DNA of 64,000 nucleotides from Larix kaempferi (Eukaryota > Streptophyta > Pinopsida > Pinales > Pinaceae), in the NCBI GenBank assembly GCA_027924585.1, contig BSBM01000386.1, positions 6,030,501 through 6,094,500 of the forward strand, written 5' to 3'. Both the position numbers and the translations under genes were made by a program. Below the pieces are notes generated by a model. It did no database searches and was not told where the DNA came from. It saw only the letters and a list, made by a program, of their open reading frames with translations. Below are positions 44,287 through 55,901 of this stretch, one piece after another; position 1 is the stretch's first letter, and each line of letters starts with the position of its first letter.

Positions 44287-45525
44287 GATGGGCAGCTCAA
44301 AAATTGGTATGGCAGGTATGGGATCTTTTTTTCTTGTACCACAAGTCACTCTACCTCATGGGAATGGGTTCTTCCTCATTCCCATTCCATTGTGGAGCAT
44401 CTCAGCATCAATTTTCATCCATTAGGAATTCTCAGCAGTGAGCAAAAACCAGAAATCGCAACTTTGCAAGAACCCATGTTTTGAAGAGCCATAAATGCCC
44501 AGAATTGGTATTTGACAGTGAAATCCAATGGGGGATCCATAGATATAAACCTTGGGGTGAATTTGAGATTATTAGATACTCCAAAATCCATAGATAAACC
44601 CAATTTTTTATAGCCTAGAAATCAAGTGATGGGATTGAGTTATTTGATGACAGATTTGTGAGAAATCCAAGTGTGAATGATTGAATAGAGGTTGGGTTTG
44701 CTTGATAAACCCAGTGAAGGCTGAAATCTCAAGGAGTTGGTAGTTGGACCTTTCTATGCCCACCCTGAATAGAACTGGAGGGAAGGGACGCCTAAGGGAC
44801 TGTGTAGCAGAGAATGAGACCTTCCTTGTGTTGGGTGAAGTAGGTATTGTGGGTGCCATACTGTTGAATTCATATGAAATGCTTGTAGCTCTATGGTTGA
44901 GCTCACTGGCTTAGTATTTTCCTCATTTTCCTTTCCTTTTACATGCTTGATAAACCCAACTGTGTGTTGGCTTAGCATGATTGTTTGAGTGAAACCATGG
45001 CTGTGAGTGAGCCCATATAGTTCCTCCTTAGTGGATACACAACCCAACTCGGGGGTGATCTCTCAGCTGAAAGAATATAGGCTGGACAGAGATCTATGGT
45101 TGGTTGGAACGTTGCTCTCACATAGCCAGTTGTTAGACAACTTCATCTTCAAGATAAGTGTTCTTTGTGGTTTAAATTATGATCATTATGTGTTCTGTTC
45201 TGAATGTTAATTGTCCTTGTTAATGAAACGAAATGATTATCTTAATGAAATTGACATGAAGTCTGTGCATAGCATGAGAACGAGATTGAATTCTTTGCAT
45301 GATGAACCATCATATTCCTGTGATAGATATGATGATGTATTACTATTTGTGTGCTTGCAAACATGATTTAATTCCGCTGTGTTTATATTGAGTATGAATT
45401 TGCACACAGAAGTTTTTATTTATTATGAATTTTTGAGTAATGTATGGGGCTGAGTTTACCAAATAAGCTCGATATGATGGTCATGTTTCCTTCCTTGCAC
45501 CGGATTGATGGAAGGGGATGTGACA
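44287..45525 (+). other. Right terminal region of element B (unpaired LTR)
   Basis: Ends GGGGATGTGACA right before TTAGT and the resumed LTR of element G, so it is the right end of the inserted unit. No coding region is seen; open frames up to 97 codons (44754-45047 minus) lack features. It does not match the left LTR (14261-15735) by eye. Either the LTRs have diverged or lost different parts, or two elements have recombined. Confidence 0.45.
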
Positions 45526-45530
45526 TTAGT

Positions 45531-45814
45531 TACATAAGGTTTAAACAAAATTATGAACGAATAATGACAATAGCAAGTCAAGTGTTAACAATTAATTATT
45601 ATGTATTCGCCAAGATGCGGCTGACTCATTTCTGCTAGTAGAACTTTAATAATTATTACGCATGTATAGGACAAAAATACATTTACCTTAACAATTGACG
45701 ATGCGGAGTCACAACTGCATTCTCTTGGTATTTCAAACCTACAACACAAGAAATTATGTCGTCAACATGCACATATATATTTTTTTTAATGTTGAGTAAA
45801 ATGGGGTTGTGACA
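45531..45814 (+). mobile_element. Element G, 5' LTR, third segment and LTR end
   Basis: Matches 62968-63251: TACATAAGGTTTAAACA at the start, ACGCATGTATAGGACA in the middle, and GGGGTTGTGACA at the end in both. This end places the primer site and gag of element G immediately downstream. Confidence 0.9.
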
Positions 45815-45817
45815 AAT

Positions 45818-45829
45818 TGGTATTAGAGC
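45818..45829 (+). other. Primer-binding site of element G, initiator-tRNA-Met (one change)
   Basis: TGGTATTAGAGC, one C-to-T change from the canonical site, three bases after the LTR end GTGACA. Confidence 0.85.
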
Positions 45830-45959
45830 ACAGTTGCAACACTAGGCCTGAAAGTTGGTTCAAACGCGCGTGATCATTTTAAATAGAAAACAAAACTGAC
45901 TTATGTTTTTCTTATGGTATTTCTGGAACAAAAATATAATCATTGTTTTGCAGGAAAAT

Positions 45960-47266
45960 GGAAGGAGTAGAGACATTTGTTGAAGAATATTCACATCATA
46001 GTGAACAAGAAAATCATGAACAGAATAAACCTTAACATAACATAAATAATAATAATTTATGGGTTGATTTAAATGATAAAATAAATGATAATCAATCTGG
46101 AATTTTACAAACTGTTAAGGAATTCAGATAAGAAATTTTAAGTGTTAAAGAAGATAACGAACGTATCTTGAAGGCTCGGGAAGAGTTAAATAATGTGCTT
46201 CTCACTAAACTACTTGAACAAGAAATAGTGAAGAATAAATTGTTAGATGAAGAAAATGAGAGAACTCCATCATATAAATGTAAGGGAAGAAAGTTAACTT
46301 TTGTTGATAATGAGAGTGATTCGTCAAGTGGTATTTCAGCAAGAAATCATAAACAAAAAGATAATACAAGTGATAGTAGTGATGAAGAATGAATGGCCAA
46401 AAAGAGTAAACGTTATGAAGAAATTTCTGGAGAGTTCAAGAAAATCAAACCACCTCTGTTCAATGGTGAAATGGAAACCGGGGAGGAAGTTGAAGCATGG
46501 CTGTCCGAAATGCATAAATATTTTCAAATTTATAACTACTCCATAGAACTTAAAGCAAGAATGCCTATCTATAATATGTCCAGCAAGGAAGATATATGGG
46601 GCAAAATGTTAAAAGGGTAAAGAACATAAAGGAGTGTAATATTACTTGGATTTGATTTAAGAAACTATTCAAAAGAAAGTACTTATCTGAATAGTACTAT
46701 GAGGAAAAGGCTAAGGAATTTTATGATTTAAAACTTGGAACATTAACTATGAAGAAATTATGCAGTAAATTTCTAATTTTATTATGCTATGTACCTTACA
46801 TTACAGAAGAGAAACCAAAAGTACAAGGATTTTTAGTTGTTTACTTGTTATGTATAAAGAGAGAATCGAGTATGATAATCCAAAAACATTGGAGGAGGAA
46901 ATGAGGAAAGCTTATTTATGTTTTGATGAAAATAAAAATAAAAGAGATAGTTTACCAGTTTGGAAAGGGAAACACTTGGACCAACATAAAAGAAATAAAA
47001 AAAATTTCAAAAGTGCTGGATATAACCATAGAAATTATCAAAGCAATAATTTCATAAATAAAAATGTAGCAAATTATCAAGGTAATAATTTCAGAGATAA
47101 AATTCATAATGCAACAAATTATCAAAGAAGAGATACATCTGTTAATTTTAACAAGGGTAATAATCCAAAAGGTCCATTACAGTGTTGGGAGTGTGGTGAA
47201 CCACACTATCTTAAGGGTTGTCCAAAGAAAAAGAAAATTGTTAATAATATACATTCTATACAATAA
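45960..47266 (+). pseudogene. gag: Element G gag
   Basis: Starts MEGVETFVEEYSHHSEQE about 130 bases after the primer site. A coiled-coil-like stretch (KAREELNNVLLTKLLEQEIV) and an acidic serine patch are followed by the gag core (KIKPPLFNGEMETGEEVEAW at about 46439). The C-terminal open frame (46784-47266) is Asn/Lys-rich and has a zinc knuckle CWECGEPHYLKGC (~47182-47223). Several stops and at least one frame change make it non-functional. Base composition is more AT-rich than in element B. Confidence 0.82.
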
Positions 47267-47284
47267 GAAACCACTGTAGGTGAT

Positions 47285-47743
47285 GTGGGAAGAAGTATGC
47301 CAAGGATCATTGCAACATTGGAGAATCGACAAACAGAACATCAATCAACAATTGTTGAAATAGAAGGTATGTTACAAAATAAACCTATTTCTATGTTGAT
47401 AGATCCAGGTGAAATTCTAAGTTACATATATCCTAGAATGGTAAATGCATGTAAACTTCAGCAAAGTAAATTTGATAAATCATGGTTAGTGCAGTTAACT
47501 ACAGGAACAAAAAGAAAAGTGACTAGTTTTGTTGAAAACTGTGAATTTTACATGAATGACATGAAAACACATGCTGATTTGAATATTTTACCTTTAGGAT
47601 CCTATGACATGATAATAGGAATGGATTGGTTAGAGAAACGTAAAGTTATTTTGAATTGTTATGAAAAGTATTTTACATGTAAAGATGAAGAAAACAAATA
47701 TGTTTTAGTGAAAGGAATTCCTAGAAAGGTTACAATAAGATAA
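47285..47743 (+). pseudogene. pol: Element G protease
   Basis: 152 codons open. The retropepsin core shows MLIDPGEILSYIYPRMV at about 47394-47445, where the catalytic D-S/T-G has become D-P-G, and the second conserved part SYDMIIGMDWLEKRKVILNC. The active-site change suggests that the enzyme is dead even though the frame is open. It is in the same frame as the gag C-terminus, with a short gap. Confidence 0.82.
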
Positions 47744-49193
47744 ATCTCTGCTTTACAAATGAAAAGATGAGTTAGAAAATGGTGTAAATTTTTCGCTATT
47801 CACATTTTAGATGACAGAGATAAAAGTGATAAACTTGATATAAATGGAATTCCCATAATAAAAGAATTTAAGGATGTATTTCCAGAAGAATTTCCAGGAA
47901 TGCCTCCTAAACAAGAGATTGATTTCTCAATTGATCTCATCCAGGAGAAGTACCAAATTCTAAGGCTCCTTACATGAACATCTTGGAATTAAATGAATTA
48001 AAAGCTCAAATTCAAGAATTAATTGATAAGTACAGATGACCAAGTGTGTCTCCTTGGGGAGCACCAGTAAGTTTTGTTAAAAATAAAGACAGAACTTTAA
48101 AATTATGTATTGAGTACAGAAAATTAAACAAGATGAAAATTAAAAATAGATATCCGCTACCCCGAATTGATGATCTTTTCAATCAATTCAGAGGAGCAAC
48201 TATTTTGATAAGATAGATTTGCGCCCGGGATATCACCAAGTAAGAGTAAAAGATGAAGACATTTATTAAACTGCATTTAGGACCAAGTATGGTCACTATG
48301 AATTTATTGTGATGCCTTTTGGGATGACAAACTCACCAGGAGTATTCATGTGTTTAATGAACAATTTTCTAAGTACATACTTAGATAAATTCATAGTCAT
48401 ATTCATTGATGATATCTTAATTTATTCTAAGAACTAACAAGAACACGAAGAACATTTAAGAATTGTACTACAAGTGTTAAGATAACAAGAACTTTATGAA
48501 AAGTTCAGCAAATGCGATTTCTTTAAGGATAAGATTCAGTACTTAGGACATGTAATAACTAAAGAAGATATATCAGTTGACCCTGATAAAGTAAAAGAAA
48601 TTATGGATTGGACAGTACCCAAAGACGTATCTGACATACAATCATTCATGGGAATAACCAGTTACTATAGAAAGTTTATTGAATGGTCTTTGAAAATCGC
48701 TTATCCTATAACTTCTTTACAAAAGAAAGGAAATAAATTCGAATGGAGTGCTAAATGTGAAGAAAGTTTTAACAAATTAAAACATTTTTTAACAACCGCA
48801 CCTATCCTTAAGGTTGCAGATACTTATAAATATTTTACTGTTTGTATAGATGCATGCAAGGAAGTATTAAGAGGGGTACTAATGCAAGAAAATTATGTAG
48901 TAGCTTATGAGTCAAGAAAATTAAAAGAGCACGAAAGAAACTATGCAAGTTATTATTGGGAGTTGGCTGCATTAATTCATGCATTAAAAATGTGGCATCA
49001 TTACTTGATTGGTAGACGTTTTATATTAAAAACAGATAATGTAAGTTTAAAGTATCTTTTCGATCAACAAAACTTAAACATAAGACAAGCTAGATGGTTG
49101 TCCTTTTTAAGCGAATATTATTTTATATAAAACATATTAAAGGAAAAGAAAATAAGGTAGTTGATGCCTTAATTCATCGTGCTGACATGTTGT
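47744..49193 (+). pseudogene. pol: Element G reverse transcriptase and RNase H
   Basis: RT starts with VFPEEFPGMPP (~47875) and shows [20 protein letters not shown] (~48282), the catalytic [13 protein letters not shown] (~48395-48435), KCDFFKDKIQYLGHVITKED and FMGITSYYRKFIE. RNase H follows in a 175-codon open frame (48603-49130) with VCIDACKEVLRGVLMQ, YASYYWELAALIHALKMWHH and KTDNVSLKYLF. The N-terminal half of RT is full of stops and shifts; about 20 bases appear to be lost near 48200. Confidence 0.88.
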
Positions 49194-49195
49194 AA

Positions 49196-50679
49196 ATGGC
49201 TACAAATAGTAGTTATGAAAATGATTTAGAAACTAAAATAAAAACAACAACAATTAATGATGAAGAATATCAGAAAATAAAGGATCAAACAACAGAAAAT
49301 GAAGAAAGGCAAGTAAAAGCAGATTTTAAATTTAGCGAAAATACATTATTAATGTATAAGGATAGATTGTATGTGCCAAATTCTGCAGAACTAAATCCGT
49401 TAATAATGAATGAAATGCACAAAAAACCTTATTCAGGACATCCATGTTATCAGAAAATGATTACAATGTTAAAGAAGGAATATTAATGGCCTAATATGAA
49501 AAGGGAATTGCTGAATACATAGCCAAGTGCATGCAATGTCAACAAGTGAAAACTGAACACCAAAATCCAACAGGTTTACTACAGCCATTACCTATTCCAT
49601 AGTGGAAATGGGAATTCATTAGTATGGATTTTATAATTGGTTTACCTAGAAATAATAAACATAATGATTCTATCACGGTTGTGGTTGACAAGTTGAGTAA
49701 AGCTGCACAGTTTATTCCCTTTAAATATACTTAAAAGGCTATTCATATTACTGAGATATTTATAAAAGAAATTTTTAGATTGCATGGTGTGCCTAAAATA
49801 ATTGTTTCTGATAGAGATTCAAAGTTTACAGGAAATTTTTGGAAAGCTTTGTTTAAATGGTTAGATACTAAACTGAATTTTAGTACATCTTTTCACCCTC
49901 AAACTGATGTTCAAACCCAAAGAGTTAATTAGATTCTAGAGGACATGCTTAGAATGTATGCTATGGATAAACCTAGAAAATTGGAAGATTATTTACACTT
50001 GGTTGAGTTTGCTTATAATAATCATTTTTAGACTTATGCTAAAATGATTCCATTCGAAATATTGTATGGAGGTGAGTGAAACACTCCAGTCTCATGGATT
50101 AGTCATGTTAATAGACTAATTCTAGGTCCTGAATTGTTAAAAGATATGGAGCTAACCGTGAAACAGGTACAACAAAATTTGAAAGTATCTCAAGATAGAC
50201 AAAAGAGCTACGCTGATTTAAAAAGAACTCAGAAAGAGTTCCAGGTTGGAGACCATGTTTATGTTAAGGTAAAACCATGAAAAAGTTCCCTAAGGTTGGG
50301 GAAGTGTGTTAAACTAGCACCCAGGTATTGTGGTCCTTTTGAAATACTAGATCGGATTGGGCCAATAGCTTATCGATTGGCATTACCACCTACGGTAAAA
50401 GCACATAATGTTTTTCATATCTCTTTGTTAAAGAAATACATACATGATGCTACTCATGTTGTGGATTGGAATGATATTCAGGTGGAACCGGAAGGAGAGT
50501 TCAAAGTGGAACTAGAATGCATCCTCGAAAGGAGGGAGCTTATGCTTCGGAACCGCATTATTGGACAAGTAAAAGTGCAGTGGATGCACCTTAGTCCAGA
50601 AGAGGCTACTTGGGAATTGGAAAGTAAAATGCAGGAGGCATATCCAATTATGTTTCAAGATGAAACAATGGAAGATTGA
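49196..50679 (+). pseudogene. pol: Element G integrase with chromodomain-like tail
   Basis: The zinc-binding start (HKKPYSGHPCYQKMITMLKK) precedes the core: [20 protein letters not shown] (first Asp), IIVSDRDSKFTGNFWKAL (second Asp) and FHPQTDVQTQRVN at about 49890-49930. The usual catalytic Glu of QTERVN has become Gln. Six or more stops break the core. The C-terminal 127 codons (50296-50679) are open: [30 protein letters not shown], then a chromodomain-like end ([20 protein letters not shown]). In chromoviruses this tail guides insertion into heterochromatin. Confidence 0.88.
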
Positions 50680-50702
50680 ATAACACCGAGGACGGTGTTA
50701 TC

Positions 50703-50714
50703 TTTAAGGGGGGG
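50703..50714 (+). other. Polypurine tract of element G
   Basis: TTTAAGGGGGGG directly ahead of TGTATGTAATACC. The LTR start could be the TG at 50715 or at 50719. Confidence 0.75.
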
Positions 50715-50998
50715 TGTATGTAATACCACTAGACCCTTAGTTAAAGTTTAAATACTTTGTAATAATGTTTTTATTATTATTGTTGAACAATTATTTGACC
50801 AAATGTGGTCAAAGACACATGTTTGAGTATATTGTATTATTTTTATTATTTAATAAATAAAACAGGAGAATCCAATCTGAAGTAGATATTGAAAGAGTGT
50901 TTGGTCGCCCACAAGGATGAATGAAATGTGTGGGGGTGAATTCCCATAGTGGTGAAAACCACTAATTAATATCTCAACAGATGACAGAGGCATCATCT
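50715..50998 (+). mobile_element. Element G, 3' LTR, first segment
   Basis: Follows the polypurine tract and is cut at 50998 by element H+. It has no counterpart in the truncated 5' LTR, so its identity rests on position and on the TGTAATACC start, which mirrors the LTR end GTTGTGACA. Confidence 0.75.
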
Positions 50999-51370
50999 TG
51001 TTAGGAACCCGTGTAACCCCTTCTCTTTACTTTGTTAGTATATTCTCATTGGATGCATATGCTTTGTAAGTCGTCCCGTAGTATTTGTTGATCCATAGTT
51101 TATATTATCCTATGTTATTGACCCATAGTATTGGACGCATATGCTTTGTAATTCATCCCGTAGTATTATATGTTCCATGGTATTGACCCATAGTATTGGG
51201 CATAGACTTAGTATATAAGTGTGTGTTGAGGCCAATGAAGGCACTATTAAGTTATTTGTATTGAGCTTGCTTAAACGAGGTTTCCCTAGAAGTGGCATGA
51301 GATTAATAAAAATATTCAGTGATCTCATATATTGTACATTTGATCAATTAATTGTTGCAGGTTCCTCACA
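50999..51370 (+). mobile_element. Element H+, 5' LTR
   Basis: TGTTAGGAACCCGTG to CCTCACA, followed by TC and the primer site. Short repeats of GGACGCATATGCTTTGTAA occur about 70 bp apart. Confidence 0.88.
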
Positions 51371-51372
51371 TC

Positions 51373-51384
51373 TGGTATCAGAGC
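51373..51384 (+). other. Primer-binding site of element H+, initiator-tRNA-Met
   Basis: TGGTATCAGAGC, a perfect match, two bases after the LTR end. Confidence 0.92.
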
Positions 51385-52150
51385 ACTTTCTTGGGCTCGC
51401 TGGGTAGAATTTCTGCCAAAAATATTTTTCGCATCTGTTGTAGGTTCGGATCTGGGAATAATCCCCATCCGCTTAACTATGGGAAGTACTTGGGAATAAT
51501 CCCTAAAGTGCATTGTGAGGAGTACCACAGGAACCCTGAAATAGCTGGCCCATTGAGAGGACCTGCCAACGAAAAGGGCAACGACCCCTACCTGATTGAC
51601 TAGTTCCCACCCAAGCTAAATTCTGTTTTTTCGCCATATATCCTTTATTTTAACTCAGTTTCCCCTGAAAATTCACTGACACCCCTGCAATCCCATTTTG
51701 TATATTTCATTACTGAGGACCCTATCCCAAATTCCACTTCCCAAAAACTAAAATCCTACATTTGTCTATTTTTAGGGTTTGTCGTAACTTGTTTGATTTT
51801 CACCCAATCGCCTTCAAATCTTTCCACCATGTCCATTCCCTATTTCTTCTTCTGTGTCCCTCTCTGCCAAATTCTCCCATTCTTTCACCCCGCCTTTGAA
51901 ATCCTCATTTTTTGCTTCCCTGTCCATTCGAAAGTGTCCAAAACCTAGTCAAACCCCAATTACCCATAAGTGTTTTTCCCAAATCCAAATTTTCCTTTAC
52001 TAAATAAGCTTTTGTTTTTGTTTTTATACCCATTCACAAAGAAAAGAAAAATCTTGGTTATGGTTGTCACTTGCAGAGGAGCACAAATCATGACGGAAGA
52101 ACTTGCAACCTCTAAATCAAACTCCAAGATTTGAATGAAAAATTTCTTAG
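51385..52150 (+). other. Element H+ leader
   Basis: Non-coding leader matching 42831-43870 of H- on the other strand (shared TTCGGATCTGGGAATAATCC and CAATCGCCTTCAAAT, for example). No gene seen. Confidence 0.7.
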
Positions 52151-52172
52151 CCTCCATCTTTAGCATTCAGCC

Positions 52173-53192
52173 ATGAACACTGGGTTCTCTTCTTCCATCA
52201 ATTTTTGTGTGTCGAAGCTTGATTTTCCTTGCTTCAATGGTAATGATCCGACTGGATATACTAGGAAGAACAATAATTCAGTCTGCATAATACTTTTGAT
52301 GTCCAAAAATTTCCACTTGCATCCTTTCATTTGGAACAGGAAGCCCTTCAATGGTACCGTTGGTACATCAAGGCTCATGACGTGCCAAAATGGACTGATT
52401 TTTGCCAACTCCTTTTGCAATGATTTGGTCCTAGTGCTTTTGATGACTTCACACGAGCACTCACTAAGCTTCACCAATTTGGCACTGTGAGAGAGTATCA
52501 GACATAATTTGAGAAACTGGCCAATCGCATAGAAGGATTTTCTGATGAATTCTATAGGAGTTGTTTTATCAGTGGTCTTAAGGATGAATCCACTCAGAGG
52601 TTAAAATGTTCTTCCCCAATACAATGATGGAAGTCCTACGGTTGTCTAAGTTGGAAGAAGACAAGATCACATCCCAACAATGCTCCAAATCCACTTTTGT
52701 TCCATTCAAAAATATGGTTTCCTAACGACCTCCCATCACGCCATCCCCTCGCACCACTCCTATCAAGCATTTGTTTAAAGTAGAGATGCGGTAACATAGA
52801 GAAAAAGGGCTTTGTTATAATTGTGATGAGAAATTCACTTGGGGACATAGATGCGTTGATCAATAGCTCTATCTCTTAGATGTGGATTCTCCGCCTGCCT
52901 CTGAACTTGGTGCAGAAGCTCCAGATACACTAGATGATCAAGTTGACATTTAGTAGCCACCTGTTGACCCTCCGTGTTCATATGACCATCCATAGATATA
53001 TCTCTATGCTTTAGCCGGATTCACCACCCCACAAATAATGCGGATCAGGGGTTACTTCAAGAAGATCCCTCTTACAATAATCATTGATTCTGGTAGCACT
53101 CATAATTTCATTGACCATCGGATCGCCAAACAGGTTGATTGTTTTGTCCATCCTTGCTCCAACTTTTAAGTCATGATTGCCAATGGGGGCAT
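52173..53192 (+). pseudogene. gag-pol: Element H+ gag and first half of protease
   Basis: Gag core KLDFPCFNGNDPTGYT (~52217), then in another frame EALQWYRWYIKAHDVPKWTD (~52340) and FEKLANRIEGF (~52510). The zinc knuckle CYNCDEKFTWGHRC (~52812-52853) is of the type seen in chromovirus-like gypsy gag. The protease start IIIDSGSTHNFIDHR (~53078) keeps the catalytic D-S-G. The gene is then interrupted within MIANGG at 53192 by a solo LTR and resumes at 54529 with TLPFKRKCHNVHIS. Confidence 0.8.
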
Positions 53193-54528
53193 TGTTGGCA
53201 CTATGATCCAGTCGTCATTGATGGTTGGAAAGTAGACAAGGCAGGTGACTCAGACCATACCAACTTCAGTTTACTACGAGCTACAACTCAGACAATTGCG
53301 AACTACGAGCTGCAACTCAGACAACTGCGAGCTATGAGCTGGGACTCAAATAGTTGCGACTCAGACAGCTGCGACTCAGAAAAATTGTGACTCGGACAAC
53401 TGCGAATCAGATAGCTCCGACTCAGACAGCTGCGACTCAGACAAGGTGGGACTCAGACAAACTGCGACTTAGACAGCTACGACTTCGACAGCTGCAACTC
53501 AGACAACTGCGACTCATACAAGCTGTGACTCAAAAAAACTGTGACTCAGACAAGTTGCGAATCAGACATGCTGCGACTCAGACAAGCTATGAATCAAACA
53601 AGCTTTTAAGGTTGGAACACAGAACCAATAAAGGGAGTTTTTAATGAACATCAAAAGAATTGCTTTTCTAAAGTTTCAGTGGCAGAAAACTCATTCAAAC
53701 ATTTATTTATTTATTAATTAGTCTGTGACAGCATGTGAGTTCTGGAAGTCAAAGAGACAGTTCAACTTTTTATTTAGGAGGTAAAGAGACAGCTCAGTTT
53801 TAGAATTGGAACATATGGAAGTTAAAGAGATCGAGGAATATAACTTCAGGATCTATAAAACCAATTGTGTAGAACAAAATGCATGAGCGAATCGAGAGGA
53901 TGAAGAGGAATGGTTGTTGGCTGAAGAAGGTGAAGCTATGATTTGAAGAAAATAATTCAGAATAAAAAGTGTGGCTTGATTTAATGAAGAATAAAATGAC
54001 CAGAAACTCAAGCTGTAGCAACACAAAACAAAAATGAAAAGGGTATGTACTGATATATCTGAACTAGTGAAATATAATTGACTGAAAAATTCTTACATAA
54101 GGTGGAAGGGAGGTGCTAGGGAGGATTGATTTCCTCTGTAAATTAGGTTGATTCCTGAATATTGGGAGTGGGTGCTTCCTTCTAATGGGTGCTAGAAAAA
54201 AATGAGAGTTGGTGCTCTCAACAAGTTGCATCTTGTTAAACAGAGGTTGTAGCCTCATCTTGAGTTGGTGCTCAAAGATAATTGATGTAAAGAAGTTAAA
54301 GACTGCTTATCATTCTAATAAGAAGAGGTTTTTTCCATTTATGGGTTTCCTCATGAATATCTGTGTCTGTGTACATCATATGTGTGAATAATGATTACTA
54401 GTTCTCTCCTTATCTTATTCATTATCATGAAAATCATTTTGTGAATGCTAATAAATTTTTAAAAGGAAAGATAAATTGATTATTGTTATAGTTACAACTA
54501 ATTCACCCCCCCTCTCAGTTGTAACAAC
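53193..54528 (+). mobile_element. Solo LTR (copia-like) inside the protease of element H+
   Basis: TGTTGGCACTATG to GTTGTAACAACA, 1336 bp. The end contains ATTCACCCCCCCTCTCAG, a typical 3' end of some plant copia LTRs. Protease coding continues on both sides (MIANGG, then TLPFKRKC). The flanks GGCAT and TTAGG do not match; a duplication of GGGCA/AGGCA is possible if the ends are shifted by a few bases. The first third holds a degenerate short repeat. Confidence 0.6.
53270..53605 (+). repeat. Degenerate 12-15 bp repeat (GACTCAGACAACTGC type)
   Basis: About 25 imperfect copies of TGCGACTCAGACAA-like words, with GAGCT and AGCTGCGA variants. The open frame 53354-53644 is only this repeat translated (many RLRQL units). 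It lies in the U3 part of the solo LTR. Confidence 0.8.
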
Positions 54529-55456
54529 ATTAGGCACCTTACCTTTCAAGAGGAAGTGTCACAATGTGCATATCTCTCTCAAATATTATAACCTGCGCTC
54601 TAACATGTTTTCCTTATCCTTAGGAGGATGTGCTATGGTTTTGGGCATTAAATGGTTATGCACACTTGGCCCCATCTTATGGGATTTTGCTGAACTTTGG
54701 ATGTCATTTCTAGTCAATGGGAAACAACACAGATTTACGGACTTACAACTAGGGTCTCTCTGCATCATCAGTTCACATCGCCTGGAAAAGATCCTTAAGA
54801 ATAATTCACATGATGTCATCGCTCAGCTCCATTCCATTCAGATGAACCCATCAACAGTCTCCACTACTTCCTTGGATAGATATGTAGGTGTCTTTGCTGA
54901 ACCAGTGGGCTTGTTGCCTTCCAGAGACCTTTCCAATAAGAATTTAGCCACATCTACATCTGAGAAGGAAATGATGTCTATTTTTCATGTAGTACAGAAG
55001 TGGCAACCGTACCTATTAGGGAATTATTTTTGCATCAAGACTGATAGCCAAAGTTTGGAAACTTTCCTGGAACAACGAGTCTCCTCCCCAGCACACCTGA
55101 AATGGGTTATCCAACTCATGGGTTATGCCTATGCGATCACTTACAAGAAGGGTAAGGACAATCTAGTGGTGGATGCTCCTTCTCGCACATTTGATGACCC
55201 AGTTTCTCTTTCAGCTATTTCTCTGCTTGTTCCAAATTGGTTGCAATCTGTTCAACAGGGCTATTTCTTCTATGAACTCCATGCTTATCCATTGACATGG
55301 AACTCTGGGTTCCTCAAAATGTATGAATGGGAACAATGTAACTTCTTTTGGCAGGGACTGAAAATGTCAATTCAACAGATGGTAGCTGACTGTGATACTT
55401 TCCAGGTCAACAAGGGTGAAACGACACTCCTTTCAGGACTACTTGAACCCTTGTAG
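54529..55456 (+). pseudogene. pol: Element H+ protease end fused to RNase H by an RT deletion
   Basis: A 326-codon open frame starts at 54476 inside the solo LTR, but the element's own sequence begins at 54529. It reads LGGCAMVLGIKWLCTLGPIL (protease end), VGVFAEPVGLLPSRDL (linker to RT), then immediately NLATSTSEKEMMSIFHVVQK and LKWVIQLMGYAYAITYKKGK (RNase H), and reaches WEQCNFFWQGLKMSIQQMVA at the integrase zinc-binding region. The whole RT catalytic domain is missing, yet the frame stays open, so the deletion is in frame. No catalytic activity is expected. Confidence 0.85.
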
Positions 55457-55887
55457 CACTCTGGTGGTACAATACCACATCTAAAATGACACCATATGAA
55501 GCAATCTATAGACAGGAACCTCCAGTTCTTCTTCCATACACCCTCAGCAGTTCCCCAAATCAAGAAATTGACTTGGTTCTTTGAAACCGCGATCAAATTC
55601 TTCTCATTTTGTAGGACAATCTTCACATGGAAAGAATTCAAATGAAACAACAAGATGAGAAACACCATTCTAAGTGCACTTTTGAAGCAGGTGATATGGT
55701 TCTTCTTCATCTCCAACCTTCCAAGAAATCCTCCCTGAAACTCAAAAGGCATCATCTTCTCTCTCAATCTAGCACAAAGGTATTAATTCAGTGGCATGGC
55801 ATGTAACCCGAGGATGCTACAGGGGAACCACGCCTTCAGATTCTGCATCAATTTCCACATCTAAAGCTTTGAGGACAAATATTTTTC
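55457..55887 (+). pseudogene. pol: Element H+ integrase tail remnant
   Basis: After the stop at 55454-55456 the plus strand gives broken pieces: TPYEAIYRQEPPVLLPYT (~55490-55545) and a chromodomain-like QWHGM...PEDATGEPRLQILHQF (~55790-55850). The integrase catalytic core is mostly deleted, as in H-. An open frame on the other strand (55372-55767) is only its shadow. Confidence 0.65.
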
Positions 55888-55901
55888 TAAGGGAGAGGTG
55901 A

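Larger units (their letters stand above)
14261..45525 (+). mobile_element. Element B: Tat-like Ty3/gypsy element with extra ORF, carrying three nested insertions
   Basis: Left end TGTAACACCCC, right end GGGGATGTGACA, flanked by TTAGT (14256-14260 and 45526-45530). The 3' LTR of element G shows the unoccupied site at 62959-62971 (ACATTAGTTACAT). Removing D (7.6 kb), E (7.1 kb) and H- (3.1 kb) leaves about 13.4 kb. The order is LTR, gag, protease, second gag-like domain, RT, RNase H, integrase, extra ORF. The right-hand LTR (44287-45525 and perhaps 40869-41144) does not resemble the left LTR by eye, so pairing is unresolved. The termini and flanks still indicate one clean insertion. The sequence GTGACATTAGT could support a duplication of up to 10 bp, but the TG...CA ends favour 5 bp. 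Confidence 0.75.

Noticed and set aside
53354-53644. 96-codon Arg/Leu/Gln-rich open frame
   Set aside because: Translation of the GACTCAGACAA short repeat; not a gene.
55372-55767. 131-codon minus-strand open frame
   Set aside because: Shadow of the integrase remnant of H+ on the plus strand.
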